Shown here: one piece after another, positions 22,506 to 33,640 of the stretch | Numbering within the stretch: position 1 is the stretch's first letter | Layout: each line of letters opens with the position of its first letter | Assembly (NCBI GenBank): GCA_030035585.1 | Contig: CM057468.1 | Coordinates: 55,548,145 to 55,612,144, forward strand | DNA length: 64,000 bases | DNA from: Dugong dugon | Taxonomy: Eukaryota > Chordata > Mammalia > Sirenia > Dugongidae | Direction of reading: 5' to 3' | Translations under genes and position numbers: made by a program | Notes under the pieces: generated by a model | Told to the model about the DNA's origin: nothing | The model's database searches: none | What the model saw: only the letters and a program-made list of their open reading frames with translations

Positions 22506-24060
22506 GTTTAACTTCCCATTTTCCATGTTTGCAGTAGTTTGAAGCAGCCAAGGAAGTAGCAGTGCTGAGATCTCAATGAACATGTTGATGATAGCTACAT
22601 TCAGAGGTAATTTTTCAAGGATCAGAGTTCTGGGCCAAGGCACTAATGTTGCAGCTGTCCAGCGCCTTGGTGGTCTGTTCAACATTTCCACAATGTTATC
22701 ATCCTGTCAAGTTCTTGGGATAGAGGAATTCCAGGCCAAGCAAAGTCAGGTTTCATTGTAGGAGAAGGAGATGAGGGCATGTTGGCCCAGGGAGAGGAAA
22801 AAAGGGGTTTTCCTACTATTTCAGAATCATAGTCTGTTCCTATGTTGCTGCTGGCTCAAAGGAGAGTCATTTTCATATCATAGTAGTGATAATCATCGTA
22901 TCAGGTCACAAATGCATCATCTTAAAAACTTCACTGGTTAAAGCTGACAGTTTTAGAGTTTGACTTTAAACCTTAAATAAATTCTATTCTTTTCTTACTC
23001 TCAATAAGTAAATGGGATAAGAACAATTCAGAGACTTGTGTGAAGAAGTGTAACTTGGACAAAGAGCCTTCTTTACCACCTCACCTCCCTGCCTCTAGAG
23101 AGATTCAAAGTCATAACTCACCACCCACACATACTCACACAGGCAAATCCATTAGGCATATAATAATTTCAGGATGTACAGGTTATGCAGCACTCTTGGA
23201 AGGGTGGGGTTTAGATCCCTTACTAAGGCAGTCATTCTAAAACTTTTACATTGACATGATCATAAACAAAATGGAATTCAAAGTGATTTTGCACAATATC
23301 TATTCAGACTTCTCTGTTCCCAAGACGTCAAGAGGTGATAAATTCCATACCCTCAGTGGCCCATCTAAGAAAACAAGAACACTGCTATTAGGGTGCAGGT
23401 GAACTTGTAATTCCAGCTAGAAATCTGATAGCTCTTATTTATTTTCTATTCACTGCCTTTTCGCTATCAAATGCAAACCAACTTCATGACACCAGCCAGT
23501 GCCATTATAGAGAAACAAATTTTTTAAACTAAATTGAAGCCTCATGGATACAATGTCACTTCATTTGTGGTTTGCATTTCTCTTCATTTTTGGCTGGGAG
23601 GACTTCCTATTTTGTAACAAATGTAAAAAGGACTTCATGCATTACTTCCATTCTTTCTATCATAATATATTAATTAAATTGCCCAAAACAAATAACAGTA
23701 ACTGAAGAGAAACTTAACTAGGAACCGCTGTAAGAAACAGTATTATGAAGTGAAAAAGTGGAAAATTGAAAATCAATCTCTGCAAACAGCTCCAATGTCA
23801 AAGACTGAATTGACGATCTAAAATTTTCACTAATATGTCTAAGATGCTGCTGAGTTAGCCAGATCTTGACGAGGCAAATGTGATTCCATGGGCTCTACAG
23901 TGGTCACCATGCTTGTGGTGTGAGGGTTTGGCCCAAGCATTCAAGTCCAAATGAAGGAACTTGGAGTCTTTAGTAAACTTTCTGAAATCTGGCTGCTCTT
24001 CCATTAAGATGATTTAAATCTATCTTGCCCATTCTGTGAATACCATCCACCAACTCGTCT
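22504..24060. other. Unassigned 1.5-kb stretch
   Basis: A moderately GC-balanced segment at 22540-22770 holds overlapping short frames on both strands without recognisable similarity. Nothing else recognised. Confidence 0.4.
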
Positions 24061-24420
24061 TAAATTAAATGTTAGCTAAGTTCCCTAGCAGAACTATTGT
24101 ACTGAACAGAAGGAAGGAAATGCAAATATGTGGAATTCAGAAACTAATTTTCACACTTGCCAAGCAGGTCTCAAACTCCCAGGAGAATTGCAACCATCTC
24201 CACGCCTGGATGTCATTAACTTTCATAACGTTGTTTATACCAAGATGGGACCAGAGCTGAATTTGGACATTCAAGATTTAGCATCCACCTGGGACAACTT
24301 TGCTAAAAAGGTAAATATTGGAGATTTGGTTCTCAAGTTTATTCTATTATCCTTTCACATAAGAAAAAAAAAGGGAGGGCTGCGGCCGCCACTTAACTGC
24401 CAACATTTTTAATTCTATAA
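24061..24420 (+). other. Exon-like open segment of unknown nature
   Basis: Two overlapping frames (24069-24260 and 24128-24412) cross this segment. The second reads through VYTKMGPELNLDIQDLASTW and NFAKK directly into a GTAAAT splice-donor-like site at about 24310. I recognise no protein family. An ancient repeat or chance frame is more likely than an exon. A CpG-containing GCGGCCGC octamer lies at 24382-24389 in an otherwise AT-rich context. Confidence 0.2.
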
Positions 24421-26612
24421 GATCTACCACTAAGATAGTCTCTAATAAAGTGGGAAAATAATTAAATAATCATCTTATGAATGTGATCAAAGTAGGCACG
24501 GAAAATTCTAGATAAATATCATATCCAATGGGCAGGGCAGGAAACTTGTCCTTGATTGCTGTTTTAAGTTTCCAACAATATTTGCCTGGAGGGTTGAGGG
24601 TCTCAATAAACTACAGCATTAAAAAGTGATTTGGTAAATATAGAATATGCTGTGGAGCCAAGTCTGAGGGCTGTTCACAGTTTACAAATATAGGTATAGG
24701 TATATATGACTGGAGAGATGGATTTTCATCTCAAAATCCTAAAAAAATGCAAACTCATAGGTCTTAACCCAAGAAATTCAGATTCAGATGATTCTGAGAT
24801 AGTTTATGGGGAGCCACACACTTGGATAAACATTCCATTAATGGATGGAAACCTGTCTCCATTATGAATGCTGGATGAACATGCCACAGGCCCTAAAGAA
24901 TTTCAAAAGAAAAATTCCAGAACAGTTTTGGGTGATGACATCAACATTCCAACCACATGTTTTCCCTGTTGACAGCCTTCAAAGGCAAGCTTTACTTGAA
25001 TGTATACATTATTATGCTTGTCAGTCTAACAAATCCAGTGTTACCACTTATGTCATAGTCTATGGTATATGCTATTGCTGGCTAGCTTGTTCATTGCCTC
25101 TTGCTTCTTTCCTCACTGCCTGAAAACATCTGGGCCTGCTGGGTTGTATCATTTCCTACCCGGCCTGCTAGCTTCTAAGATTTTTGCTACCTGCCACCCT
25201 GTACTTCCCAAAGTTTCCAAGCAGTTTGACAGCTGTAACTACTATGAATCAATAACTAGCTGGGGAGCAGCTAAATAATGGTCCTTAAGTATATACCATC
25301 TTCTTGAGTCTAGTGCCTGAAGGTAGAGAAAGAGGAAATGGCTCTAATGATTTTGTCAATTTAACACTTGCATTAGCTGAATGTCCTTTGTTCCCTAGGT
25401 GAGAGTAAAGGCTTGGGAAGGAAACTGGGATTGCAGTATCTTAACCCTAAAATTTTACTCAGACGTTCCCATTGATCCTCAAGATTAAATATAATGTAAC
25501 GTACTCCCTAAAATATAAACAGTGCCACATTCAAACTGGAAAAAGTTTATTTTTCTTAATGTATACTTTAGGGACATGTAATTTATCACCTAAATTACAG
25601 TATTATAGAACTCAACAAAGTCCTAATCTGAAATAGTTTTTCAGTCCTTCATTCCAAAGAATATTAAGTCAATGGCATCTAAAAATATTTGTGTATTTTG
25701 TTTCCACAGACAATAAGCATGTATGTATATTTCCAGATGCATTTAGAATACCAACTTTCAGTATTAAGAAAAGGTTACACTAGTTTATTTCATTCCTTAG
25801 TTAAGAAATGTTTTGTATTTTATGGACTTTGCAGCTAACCACACATATTGAATTATTTTGAGTATTTACTAAATTATTTCCAGCATGCTTTATTCTAATT
25901 AACATACTCCTGACAAAAATTTTGATAATGATATTTATCATGTTTACAGAGCCACCTCCCAGAGCATAGATTCCCAATTAAGGTAATTTAGATGATAAAA
26001 ACCACTCTCAGGGTTTGGATTAAAGTACATCAAACACATACTGTTTATTCGGAACCATTTTAAAGAAAATCACTACACAGACAATATAGCTCATTCTAAG
26101 AACACCAGCTGGCTGATTTTAAATTCTAAGAACAACAGCTAATAGAAAATTTAAAAATTTAAGTGTCACAATAGGCTTATTCTGATTATTATCATAGAAT
26201 TAACTGAATATCATTGCTTGGAGCTTGGGGTATGCATGATTGCCAGTTGTAGTTCAATTATAAAATGTGTTAATCCTACTTCAAGAAGCTAAATGGATAA
26301 GAATTATGTTTATAAAATTAAAATTATAAACACTTAGTTAAAAATACAATGATATCTCCAGTCAGGATTTAAAATTACATAATGGTATTGATAATAAAAA
26401 TAATAATTATAATGCACCATTACTGGAATCACCTATGTTCTTAGTGGTGGTTTATTTTAATAAGTAAAGTGCCAAAATAATGCACATCTTACAGAAATCA
26501 TTTTTAACTTCTAAGTTAACTATAGACCCCTCCATCCTGCATAACATGCTCTCTTTTCTTGTTTTCTAGAACCTCATATCCTACTGGTTTTCCTTGTAGA
26601 TTTCTGGCTTAA
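24421..26612. other. Unassigned stretch with a possible MER20/MER5-like remnant
   Basis: At about 24690-24830 the order 'ctcaaaatcct', 'taggtcttaacccaagaaattcagattcagatgattctgag', 'gagccacacacttgg' weakly resembles a hAT-type MER20/MER5 element. The rest, including 24845-25278 and the AT-rich 25290-26500, is unassigned. Confidence 0.35.
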
Positions 26613-26637
26613 AACACACATACACACACACACACAA
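26613..26637. repeat. (CA)n microsatellite abutting a SINE
   Basis: An AC run with one interruption sits directly at the tail of the adjacent minus-strand AfroSINE, so it probably grew from the SINE 3' tail or target. Confidence 0.9.
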
Positions 26638-26838
26638 CCGTTGCCATTGAGTCAATTCTGACTCATAGCAACTCCCTGTATTACAAAGTAGAACTGAGCA
26701 CCATAGAGTTTTCTTGGCTGTAATCTTTATGGAAGCAGATTGCCAAGCCTTTGTTTCACAGCACCACTGGGTGGATTCGAACCACCCATATTTTGCTAGA
26801 AATCAAGTGCAAACCATTTGTGCCACCCCACTACTCCT
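26636..26838 (-). mobile_element. AfroSINE, long form
   Basis: On the minus strand it has the SINE head, a central insert containing the reverse complement of 'ctgtaatctttatggaagca', and the tail 'gaattgactcaatggcaacggt' (G-rich type). No clear target duplication. Confidence 0.85.
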
Positions 26839-26944
26839 GCTCAATCTTCATTGTAGTCACTGTTTCTTCTGCCAACCACATGCTGGTAATTCTCTGGGTT
26901 CCACCCAGGACCCTCTTCTCTTGTTGGGTGTTCATCCATTTTTA

Positions 26945-27300
26945 AGTCTTTTTTTTTTAAATATTTTTTTTATTGTACTTTAGGTGAAGGTTTACAGAAC
27001 AAGTAGTTTCTTATTAAACAGTCAGTACATATATTGTTTTATGACATTGGTTAACAACCGCACAACATGTCAACACTCTCCCTTCTTGACCTTGGTGAAA
27101 ATATACATAGCCAAAGATACATCATTTCAAATATTTCTACACGTACAATTCAGTGACATCAATTACATTCTTCCAGTTGTGCTGCTATTCTCTCTATCCT
27201 TTTCCAAATTATTCCATCACCATTATCTTCAATCTACTGGCCCCTAGGCTTCCTATCAAACCTTTTAAATTGACAATGGCAACTCAAAACATTTCTAAGT
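26945..27300 (-). mobile_element. L1 3' UTR end, minus strand
   Basis: A T-rich run (26947-26974) is the poly(A) tail read backwards, followed by 'gtactttaggtgaaggtttacagaacaagt'. This is the reverse complement of the L1 3' ends on the plus strand (compare 50755-50830). The later part, 'cacgtacaattcagtgaca', belongs to the same type of 3' UTR. Confidence 0.75.
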
Positions 27301-27746
27301 CTTGAGTTGCCATCAATATGACTCCTAAATCAAAATACCCACCACAAGTTTAGATCTGACTACCTAACCGTCCATTCAGCTACTTACTTGAATGACCCAC
27401 AACTCAAACTCAGCATGTCTCAAACCAGCTGTTCCTGCGCTCCCATTCTACTGTCAAGCCACTAATGCAGGCATTATTCTTAATTCTCTCCTCTCCTTCA
27501 TCCCTCATATGAAAATTTCAAAACTGCATTCAGTCTAGGTCCTGAACATCATGACAATACATTCCCCATTTCCATTCTCAAAGCCACTCTCCTAGTCCAG
27601 GCAACCATTTCTCTCCAGGGTTTCTGCAGTATCCTCCTAAATTCCTCCTGCTTCCAGAATTGTCTCTTAAAATTATACCACAATCCCAGTAATCTCTGTC
27701 AAATGGAAAACTCCTCCTGTCACTCCTGTCCTTGAAACATTTTTTA

Positions 27747-27955
27747 GCCGCCCCTGTTTACAAACGGTTAAGTAGTTAAACGTTCGGCTGTTAACTGAAA
27801 TGTTGGCGGTTTGAACTCACCAAACCACTCCGCGGAAGAAAGACCTGGCCATATGCATCCATAAAGATTACAAGCAAGAAAACCCTACGGGGCAATCTAC
27901 TCTGCCATGTAGGTCGCTATGAGTCGGAATCGACTCAACAGCACCTAACAACAAT
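27747..27955 (+). mobile_element. AfroSINE, long form, (CAA)n tail
   Basis: It lacks the first few bases of the usual head. It contains 'ggcggtttgaact' (box-B-like), the central insert 'agaaagacctggcc...taaagattacaa', then 'gaaaaccctacggggcaa' and 'gtcgctatgagtcggaatcgactcaacagcacctaacaacaa'. It keeps several CpGs (TCGGAATCGACTC), which suggests a relatively young copy. Confidence 0.9.
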
Positions 27956-28290
27956 AAACTGACTTTTCTAGCCTTGCGTCTTGTCGTTCTCTGCTTCATT
28001 GTCTCTACTCTCTATTTCATTAGCCATCCATACAACACTTCTTTTACTTAAAAATCATTCTGCTCTCTTTTGCCTAAGAGCTTTGCATACACTTTTCTTT
28101 CTCCCAGGACTCCATAATCCCCTGGATGCAACTTTATTCCTTCATCCAACTAGTTTTTCTCCTAGAGCTCAGACATTGTTTGATCTAGAAATGTTTCCTT
28201 TCTATGTGTTCTAATAGCGTTCCGTGCATCCACTGTCATGGCTCTTCTCACACTCTTTTGTAATTGCTGTAGACCACAGTAACATCAACA

Positions 28291-28945
28291 GGAGCCCTGG
28301 TGGTGCTGTGGTTAAAGTGCTCTGCTGCTAACTGAAAGGTCGGTAGTTCAAACCCACCAGCCACTCTACAGGAGAAAGATGTGGCAGTCTGCTTCTGTAA
28401 AGATTACAGCCTTGTTAGAACAAAACTCAAATTCTAAAAAAGGCCAGACTTAGTGGACCGGTAGAGACTAGAGGAAACCCCAAGACTATCGCCCTGAGAT
28501 ACCCTTTAAACTTGGAAATGAAACCACTCCAGGAGGTCACCTTGCAGCTAAACAACAGATTTACTCATAAAATAAATAATATCACTTGTGAGTACTGCGC
28601 TCCTTTAAAAAATCATTTATATGAGACCAAACGGTCAACAGTTACCCTAAAGCAAAGATGAGAAGGTAAAGGGGGAGGGTGGGGGAGCTAGATTAATGGA
28701 AACAGAACTACCAAAGTGGAAATTAATAAGAATGGTGACACATTGTGAAAAATGTAACCAATGTCACTGAACAATATGTACAACAATTGTTAAATGGGAA
28801 CCTAATTTGCTGCATAAACTTTCACCAAACACACAATACATTTTTTTTTTAACTAAAAAAAAATATTACAGCCTTGGGAACCCTATGGGACAATTCTACT
28901 CTATCCTATAGGGACACTATGAGTCAGAATTGACTGAGAGTAATG
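28291..28945 (+). mobile_element. AfroSINE, long form, split by an L1 3' end
   Basis: The head (28291-28413) runs from 'ggagccctggtggtgctgtggtta' to 'taaagattacagcctt'. The second half resumes at 28861 with 'aaatattacagccttggg' and ends near 28945. The L1 piece at 28414-28860 lies between a 15-bp duplication of SINE sequence. Confidence 0.92.
28414..28860 (+). mobile_element. L1 3' end (447 bp) inside an AfroSINE
   Basis: Severely 5'-truncated L1, 3' UTR only, starting 'gttagaacaaaactcaaatt' and ending in an A/T-rich tail. Target duplication aaagattacagcctt at 28399-28413 versus aaatattacagcctt at 28861-28875 (one difference). It aligns with 32328-32788, 57700-58160 and the end of the full-length L1 (50407-50836). 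Confidence 0.92.
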
Positions 28946-29244
28946 GGCCTTTATAATATCCAGGAGGGCAGGGCAGGGATGATATTCTCAGGGACAGTGC
29001 ATCACACATAATATGTGTTTAAAATATACTTTTGAGCTGAGTGATTTATTGTAATGTTCACTTTGCAACTTAAAAAGTTGTCTCATCTCATTTGATAGTA
29101 ATGCAAAACTTTATCCACCCAACCCATTAAAAGCAACAAATAAAATTCTTTCTGGAATAAGATTCAAGATTACCAAATATATGAAAATCTACAATGCTAT
29201 TCAATATGAAGCTTATGCTAGGTTGAGAACTGTATTTTTATATA

Positions 29245-29395
29245 ACCCATTGCCATCGAGTCGATTCTGACTCAGCAATCCTAAAGGACAGAGTAGAACT
29301 GTGCCTTAGGGTTTCCAAGGAATGGCTGGTGGATCTGAACTGCTGACCTCTTTGATTAACAGCTGTCACACTTAATCACTGCGTCACCAGGCTCC
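29245..29395 (-). mobile_element. AfroSINE, short form
   Basis: Minus-strand SINE with G-rich tail ('gatggcaatgggtta'). Target duplication ctgtatttttatata at 29230-29244 and ctgtttttatata at 29396-29408 (one gap of two bases). Confidence 0.9.
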
Positions 29396-29408
29396 CTGTT
29401 TTTATATA

Positions 29409-30789
29409 TCCTTCATAAATTTGCAGGCTAACATATCAAATGTAAAAGTGCAATTTAATTGCTGTAGAGGGAAAATGAACTACTAGCACACTAGAAACAC
29501 GTAGAGATTGTTCTTTAAATACATACAGCATATTCAAATATCTACTATTTATTTAAAAAATGCTGAAAATGTATGTGAAGATAAGAAAGCAGCACAGGAG
29601 TTATTTTTAAAATTGAAAGAAAATTTTAAAAAGAACTTAGAATTTGCAAAATTGTTAAGTTTTATCTTATAACGCTGAGAGAGAGCTCACTTCCAATACT
29701 CCAAAAGAGGAAACCAAACTTGAGAGAATGTAAAGGCACCAGCCAAAGTAAACAAGGTCTTGAAAATTTCTCAACATCAAGATACCTCCTCAAAGTGCAT
29801 AGAAATTCATATAATCTCCAAAAAATACTGAATCTTTATTTGTTGCATGTTCTGAGGGAAACATAATCTCAAAGTCCTAGGAATAAAATTAAAATGGTAA
29901 TGGATGCAGAGTATACAATGAGGTCTATATAAATTATCTTTCCATTTTTTATTTATCTCTTTACTGTATTGCATCCAATCACTATGTCACCCATTGGGGG
30001 AGAGGGGGCACAAAAGTGAATCATCTGTGATTCTTCTCCTCTAGGCCTAAACAGTCTTGCAAAGAAACTGAGAATAGTTAAATATAATCTAATAAGAAAC
30101 TTACAAATGTCATCAGAGGGGTAAAAGTATTAGAATAATTTAGAGCAGGAAGGACTATTTCTGCTTTCAGGAAGTCTTTGTTGATCAGGGGTTTATGAGC
30201 AAGGCCTTTAAGTGTGGGTAGATACAGACAGGTAGAGGTATGGAGTACATTATATTAGTGAGAAGCAAAACCTTGAGCAAAGGAATAGGAATCACAGTGG
30301 GAAAGTGTGGAATGTGGACAGAGAAAAGAAAACAGTTCACATAAATTATAGCATAGAATGGTGGAAAAGCAATAGTAGATAATGATTGAAATATAGTTCA
30401 AGGCCAGTCTTTAGAAGACCTGGAATAACACTGTAGCTCCTTAATTCAAGAAGTATGGAGTATAACCTGAGTCATAGAATGAATTTAATTGAGAGCCTTT
30501 TTAGGAATATGTGGGAATGCAACAATCCAGATCAGGAGGAAGGCCAGTTCTCATTTGAAGCTGTAGCTGTCCTCTTCAGAGGTGCTCCAAATGCTAACGC
30601 TTCTCAAGCCAACATTGGAAAAAGCTTAGAATATCCTCATGGCCCTTTGTTCTCATTTCCTTTTTCTCTTTGTTTACTGAAAAAAGGAATACATCACATT
30701 CAATTCATTTGGCATTTCTTCTCCTGTAAGAGGAATTTGTTTATATGCCCATGCCAAAATTCCTGTCATTCAAGCAATAACTGTCAACT
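29409..30789. other. Unassigned 1.4-kb stretch
   Basis: 30170-30440 has a purine-rich text ('gcaaggcctttaagtg', 'agcaaaggaatagg') that resembles a mammal-wide old repeat but could not be named. No gene is supported. The frame at 30455-30991 runs into a MIR. Confidence 0.35.
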
Positions 30790-30975
30790 ATTAATAACAT
30801 TAACTAATAATAAAAGTTATGATTCATGGAATGCCTGTAATATCCCAGGCCCTGTGCCGAGCCCATTAAATTATATAATTTATTTAATTTGTAAATTACT
30901 CTTTCATTGTCTTATATTTACTATGTTACAGAGACAAGATTTGAACATCAGATACTTCAGCTCTAAAAGAAATGT
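30790..30975 (-). mobile_element. MIR SINE, minus strand
   Basis: The plus strand shows reverse-complement MIR order: 'tggaatgcctgtaatatcccaggccctgtgccgag', an ATT-rich middle, then 'ttacagagacaagatttgaacatcag'. Decayed. Confidence 0.6.
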
Positions 30976-30991
30976 GATCTATCCACTATGA

Positions 30992-31200
30992 AGAGGTCCC
31001 TAGGTGGCGCAAACAGTTTGTGCTTGACTGCTAACCTCAGGATTGGCAGTTCAAATTCATCCAGTGGTACTGCAAAAGATAGCCCTGGCAATCTGCTTCA
31101 GTTAAGATTACAACAAAAAAAAAACCCTATGGTTCTACCCTGTAACACATAGGCTCGCCATGAGTCAGAATCGATTCTACAGCAACTAACAAAAACAACA
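30992..31200 (+). mobile_element. AfroSINE, long form, (CAA)n-like tail
   Basis: The head 'gaggtccctaggtggcgcaaacag', box-B-like 'ggcagttcaaatt', central insert with 'caatctgcttcagttaagattaca', and tail 'tcagaatcgattctacagcaactaacaaaaac' are all present. An A-run (31112-31121) sits at the point where other copies carry 'gccaaga' or 'gccttgg'. Confidence 0.88.
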
Positions 31201-31316
31201 TCATCCATGATGACCTTGATTGAAAATGCAGTAAATTCAACCTCTTGTCTTTCTTGAATAAAAATCCTATCAATTTTATTATGCTGGCTTGCACCTTCCA
31301 TTCAATTCTATCATTT

Positions 31317-31362
31317 GGGTCAGAATCGACTCAACGGCAGTGGGTTTGGGTTTTTTTGGTTT
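31317..31362 (+). mobile_element. AfroSINE 3' tail fragment
   Basis: Only the end of the SINE is present: 'gggtcagaatcgactcaacggcagtgggtttggg' followed by T/G-rich sequence. It is a severe 5' truncation of a G-rich-tail copy. Confidence 0.75.
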
Positions 31363-31909
31363 GTGTTTCTACAGCAGGCATATTAAATAAAATTTCTCTT
31401 TTCCTTTTATTCCCTAAGTTTAACACGACTCTTTTCCACACTGATCAAGATGAAAAGCTCCAGACTCAGTACCTTACATGATATCCGTTGTTCCTAGAAG
31501 AAATATTCAAAATACTTAACAACTGGTATAGCATGAACAGCAGCGATTCTGAACAGAACACCAAGCAATCAGACTCAGCCATAAACAAGCAGAATGGCTG
31601 CAGTGATGCATACCAGCTGAAACAAATCTCTTGTCAACACAACGTCACACCAGAATCAATAAACAGCGTTGCCATCCAAACAAATTCCTGACTGACTGCA
31701 TCTCTCATCTTTTATGTAGTGAATTACCATAACAAATCTTGATTCTTGAAAGGTTCATTCAAGAAGTACCAGAGAAAACTGGGACCTGGGAGAGATCTAG
31801 GTTTGCCGCTTGCTGCTCAGAACTGCATATCCTCAAGTAATCACATGCCTCTGAAGGTCTGTTATTTTCTGTGGAAATAAGAATCACAACTCCTACTCTT
31901 CAGCGGCTG
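31363..31909. other. Unassigned segment with a 67-codon frame
   Basis: The frame 31488-31691 (plus) is Ser/Asn/Gln-rich (MNSSDSEQNTKQSDSAINKQ) and ends in a clean stop. I recognise no family and see no splice context, so it is not called as a gene. Confidence 0.25.
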
Positions 31910-31919
31910 TTAAAACCAA

Positions 31920-32083
31920 AACCAAAACAAAAGAAAACCTTGCCCTTGAGTGGATCTCAACTCATAGCGACTCTATAGGACAGAGTAGAACTGCCCGATA
32001 GGGTTTCCAAGGGGTGGTTGATGGGTTTAAACTGCCCATGTTTTGGTTAGCAGCCGAGCTCTTAACCACCAGGGCTCCCAAGT
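31920..32083 (-). mobile_element. AfroSINE, short form
   Basis: Minus-strand SINE from 'gagccctggtggttaagagctcggctgct' to a G-rich tail. Probable target duplication ctgttaaaac at 31910-31919 and ctgtttaaac at 32084-32093. Confidence 0.88.
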
Positions 32084-32094
32084 CTGTTTAAACA

Positions 32095-32152
32095 AACAAA
32101 AAACAAACCCATTGCCGTCTAGTTGATTCCAACTCATAGCAACCCTATAGTT
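32095..32152 (-). mobile_element. AfroSINE 3' fragment
   Basis: It reads 'cccattgccgtctagttgattccaactcatagcaaccctatag' on the plus strand, the tail half of a second minus-strand SINE placed directly next to the previous one. Confidence 0.75.
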
Positions 32153-32189
32153 TGTTAGGACTATGTTAATGTGTGTCTAGGGCCTCAGT

Positions 32190-32876
32190 GGAGTTCCTGG
32201 GTGGTGCAAATGGTTAATATACTGGGATGCTAACTGAAAGGTTGGCAATTCAACCCACCCAGAGGCTCCACAGAAGAAAGGCCTGGTGATCTACCCCTGA
32301 AAAATCAGCCATTGAAAATCCTATGGACTCAAACAGAGAGGGAGAAAAATATAGAACAAAATTCAAATTCACAAAAAAAAGACCAGACTTACTGGTCTGA
32401 CAGAGACTGTAGGAACCCCAGAGACTATGTCCTCTAGACACTCTGCTAACTTAGAACTGAAGCTACTCCCTAAGTCCAACTTTAGGTAGATAGATTAGAT
32501 AGATCTATAAAACAAACAATAACACACGTGAGCAAAGTGCTTCTTAGTTCAATCAAGTATATGAGGCCAAATGGGCAACACCTCACCAAAAACAAAGAGA
32601 AGAAGGCAGGAAGGGACAGGAAAACTGGACAAATGGACACGGGGAACCAGGGACAGAAAAGGAAAGAGGGGAAGGGCTGACACATTGTGGAGATTGCAAC
32701 CAATGTCACAAAACAAATTGTGTGTAAATTTTTGACTGAGAAGCTAATTTGCAATGTAAACTTTCACCTAAAGCACAAGAAAAGAAAAGAAAACCCTATG
32801 GAGCACAGTTCTATTCTGACCCACATAGGATCTCCATGAGTCAGAATTGACTCTATGGCCACTGGTTACTGGTGGA
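32190..32876 (+). mobile_element. AfroSINE, long form, split by an L1 3' end
   Basis: The head and insert occupy 32190-32327 and the end occupies 32789-32876. Probable SINE target duplication gcctcagtgga near 32182-32192 and gcctcagcgga at 32877-32887, overlapping the SINE start by a few bases. The L1 lies within the SINE at 'gaaaatcctatgga'. Confidence 0.88.
32328..32788 (+). mobile_element. L1 3' end (about 461 bp) inside an AfroSINE
   Basis: 3' UTR-only L1. Target duplication gaaaatcctatgga at 32314-32327 and gaaaaccctatgga at 32789-32802 (one difference). The tail is an (AAAAG)n-type A-rich run. Its start lies within about 30 bases of the equivalent start of the 28414 copy. Confidence 0.92.
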
Positions 32877-32887
32877 GCCTCAGCGGA

Positions 32888-33374
32888 GCTCTCAGAGAGC
32901 AGACACTGATCTTGGTTGTTATTCTTCATTCTTCATGGCCCCTATATGGTTTCTTTTCTTTTTGTTTCTCTCCAGCCTTTCGTTTTCTAATGGACAATTT
33001 CAAAGACAAAACAAGCAGATAAGCAATGTTTTTTTTCTTTTCTTTCTTTATTAGCCTCATTCTAATTCCTCAGCAGTTTTCTGCTCTCCTTCTTTAAACT
33101 TTGCATTTGTTGCTGATTTTCATCATGCTCTTACTTAAAACTTGGAGAAAAAGTCTAGCCAAAATGCCCTTAGAGGGATGTTCAAACCTTTGTTTTATAA
33201 AATTAAACCTGCAGTGGGATTTCATTAAAAGGTCTTTTCTTCTGGTAATGCCCAGCCAGCCCTTAAAGGGTCATTCCCAAAGGATATGTTCATATCTATC
33301 CTTTTTGCTCGCTTCACACTCTTATTCACAACTATGACTTTAGTTGATGTCACTGATTCTGCATCTGTAGCATG
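32888..33374. other. Unassigned sequence
   Basis: No feature recognised. Confidence 0.45.
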
Positions 33375-33640
33375 GACTGTTCTTCTGAGATCCGCATCTG
33401 TATTTCCCATTACCTACTGTCACAGGCTGAATGTGTCAACAGCTTATTTTCCCTCCCTAGGCAAACTTGTTCATCTTTTCCCATTCAATATTTAAAAGAT
33501 GCATATCACCTCCCTCACCAAACCCTGCCCTTACTATCCACCTACTTATCAAAATTAGAAACCTGGGGATCATATGAGATTCCTCTGCCTCTCACAAGCC
33601 CCCACCCCCCGCACAAGCTAAGACCTATAATTAATTGATT
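33375..33640 (+). mobile_element. L2 LINE fragment
   Basis: A C/T-rich text with 'aaaattagaaacctggggatcatatgagattcctctgcctctcaca' follows the L2 3' region (compare 27440-27530). A further L2-like 3' end may lie at 33860-34040 ('aataaatgttcattgagtt...gaatgaatggatg'). Confidence 0.5.

Larger units (their letters stand above)
27340..29010 (+). mobile_element. L2 LINE, split by two AfroSINE insertions
   Basis: L2-like text occupies 27340-27746, 27956-28290 and 28946-29010. Landmarks are 'aactcaaactcagcatgtctcaaa', 'ttgcctaagagctttgcatacac', 'tttctcccaggactcc' and, after the second insert, 'gggcagggatgatattctcagggacagtgcatcacacata'. The order is that of the L2 3' UTR, so the three pieces form one old element opened by later SINEs. 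Confidence 0.65.

Noticed and set aside
22449..22691. Minus-strand frame with Val-Cys repeat end
   Set aside because: The end is a translated (CA)n microsatellite and the rest has no known similarity.
30455..30991. 178-codon plus-strand frame
   Set aside because: It runs through a minus-strand MIR up to the start of an AfroSINE and shows no domain, so it is a chance frame.
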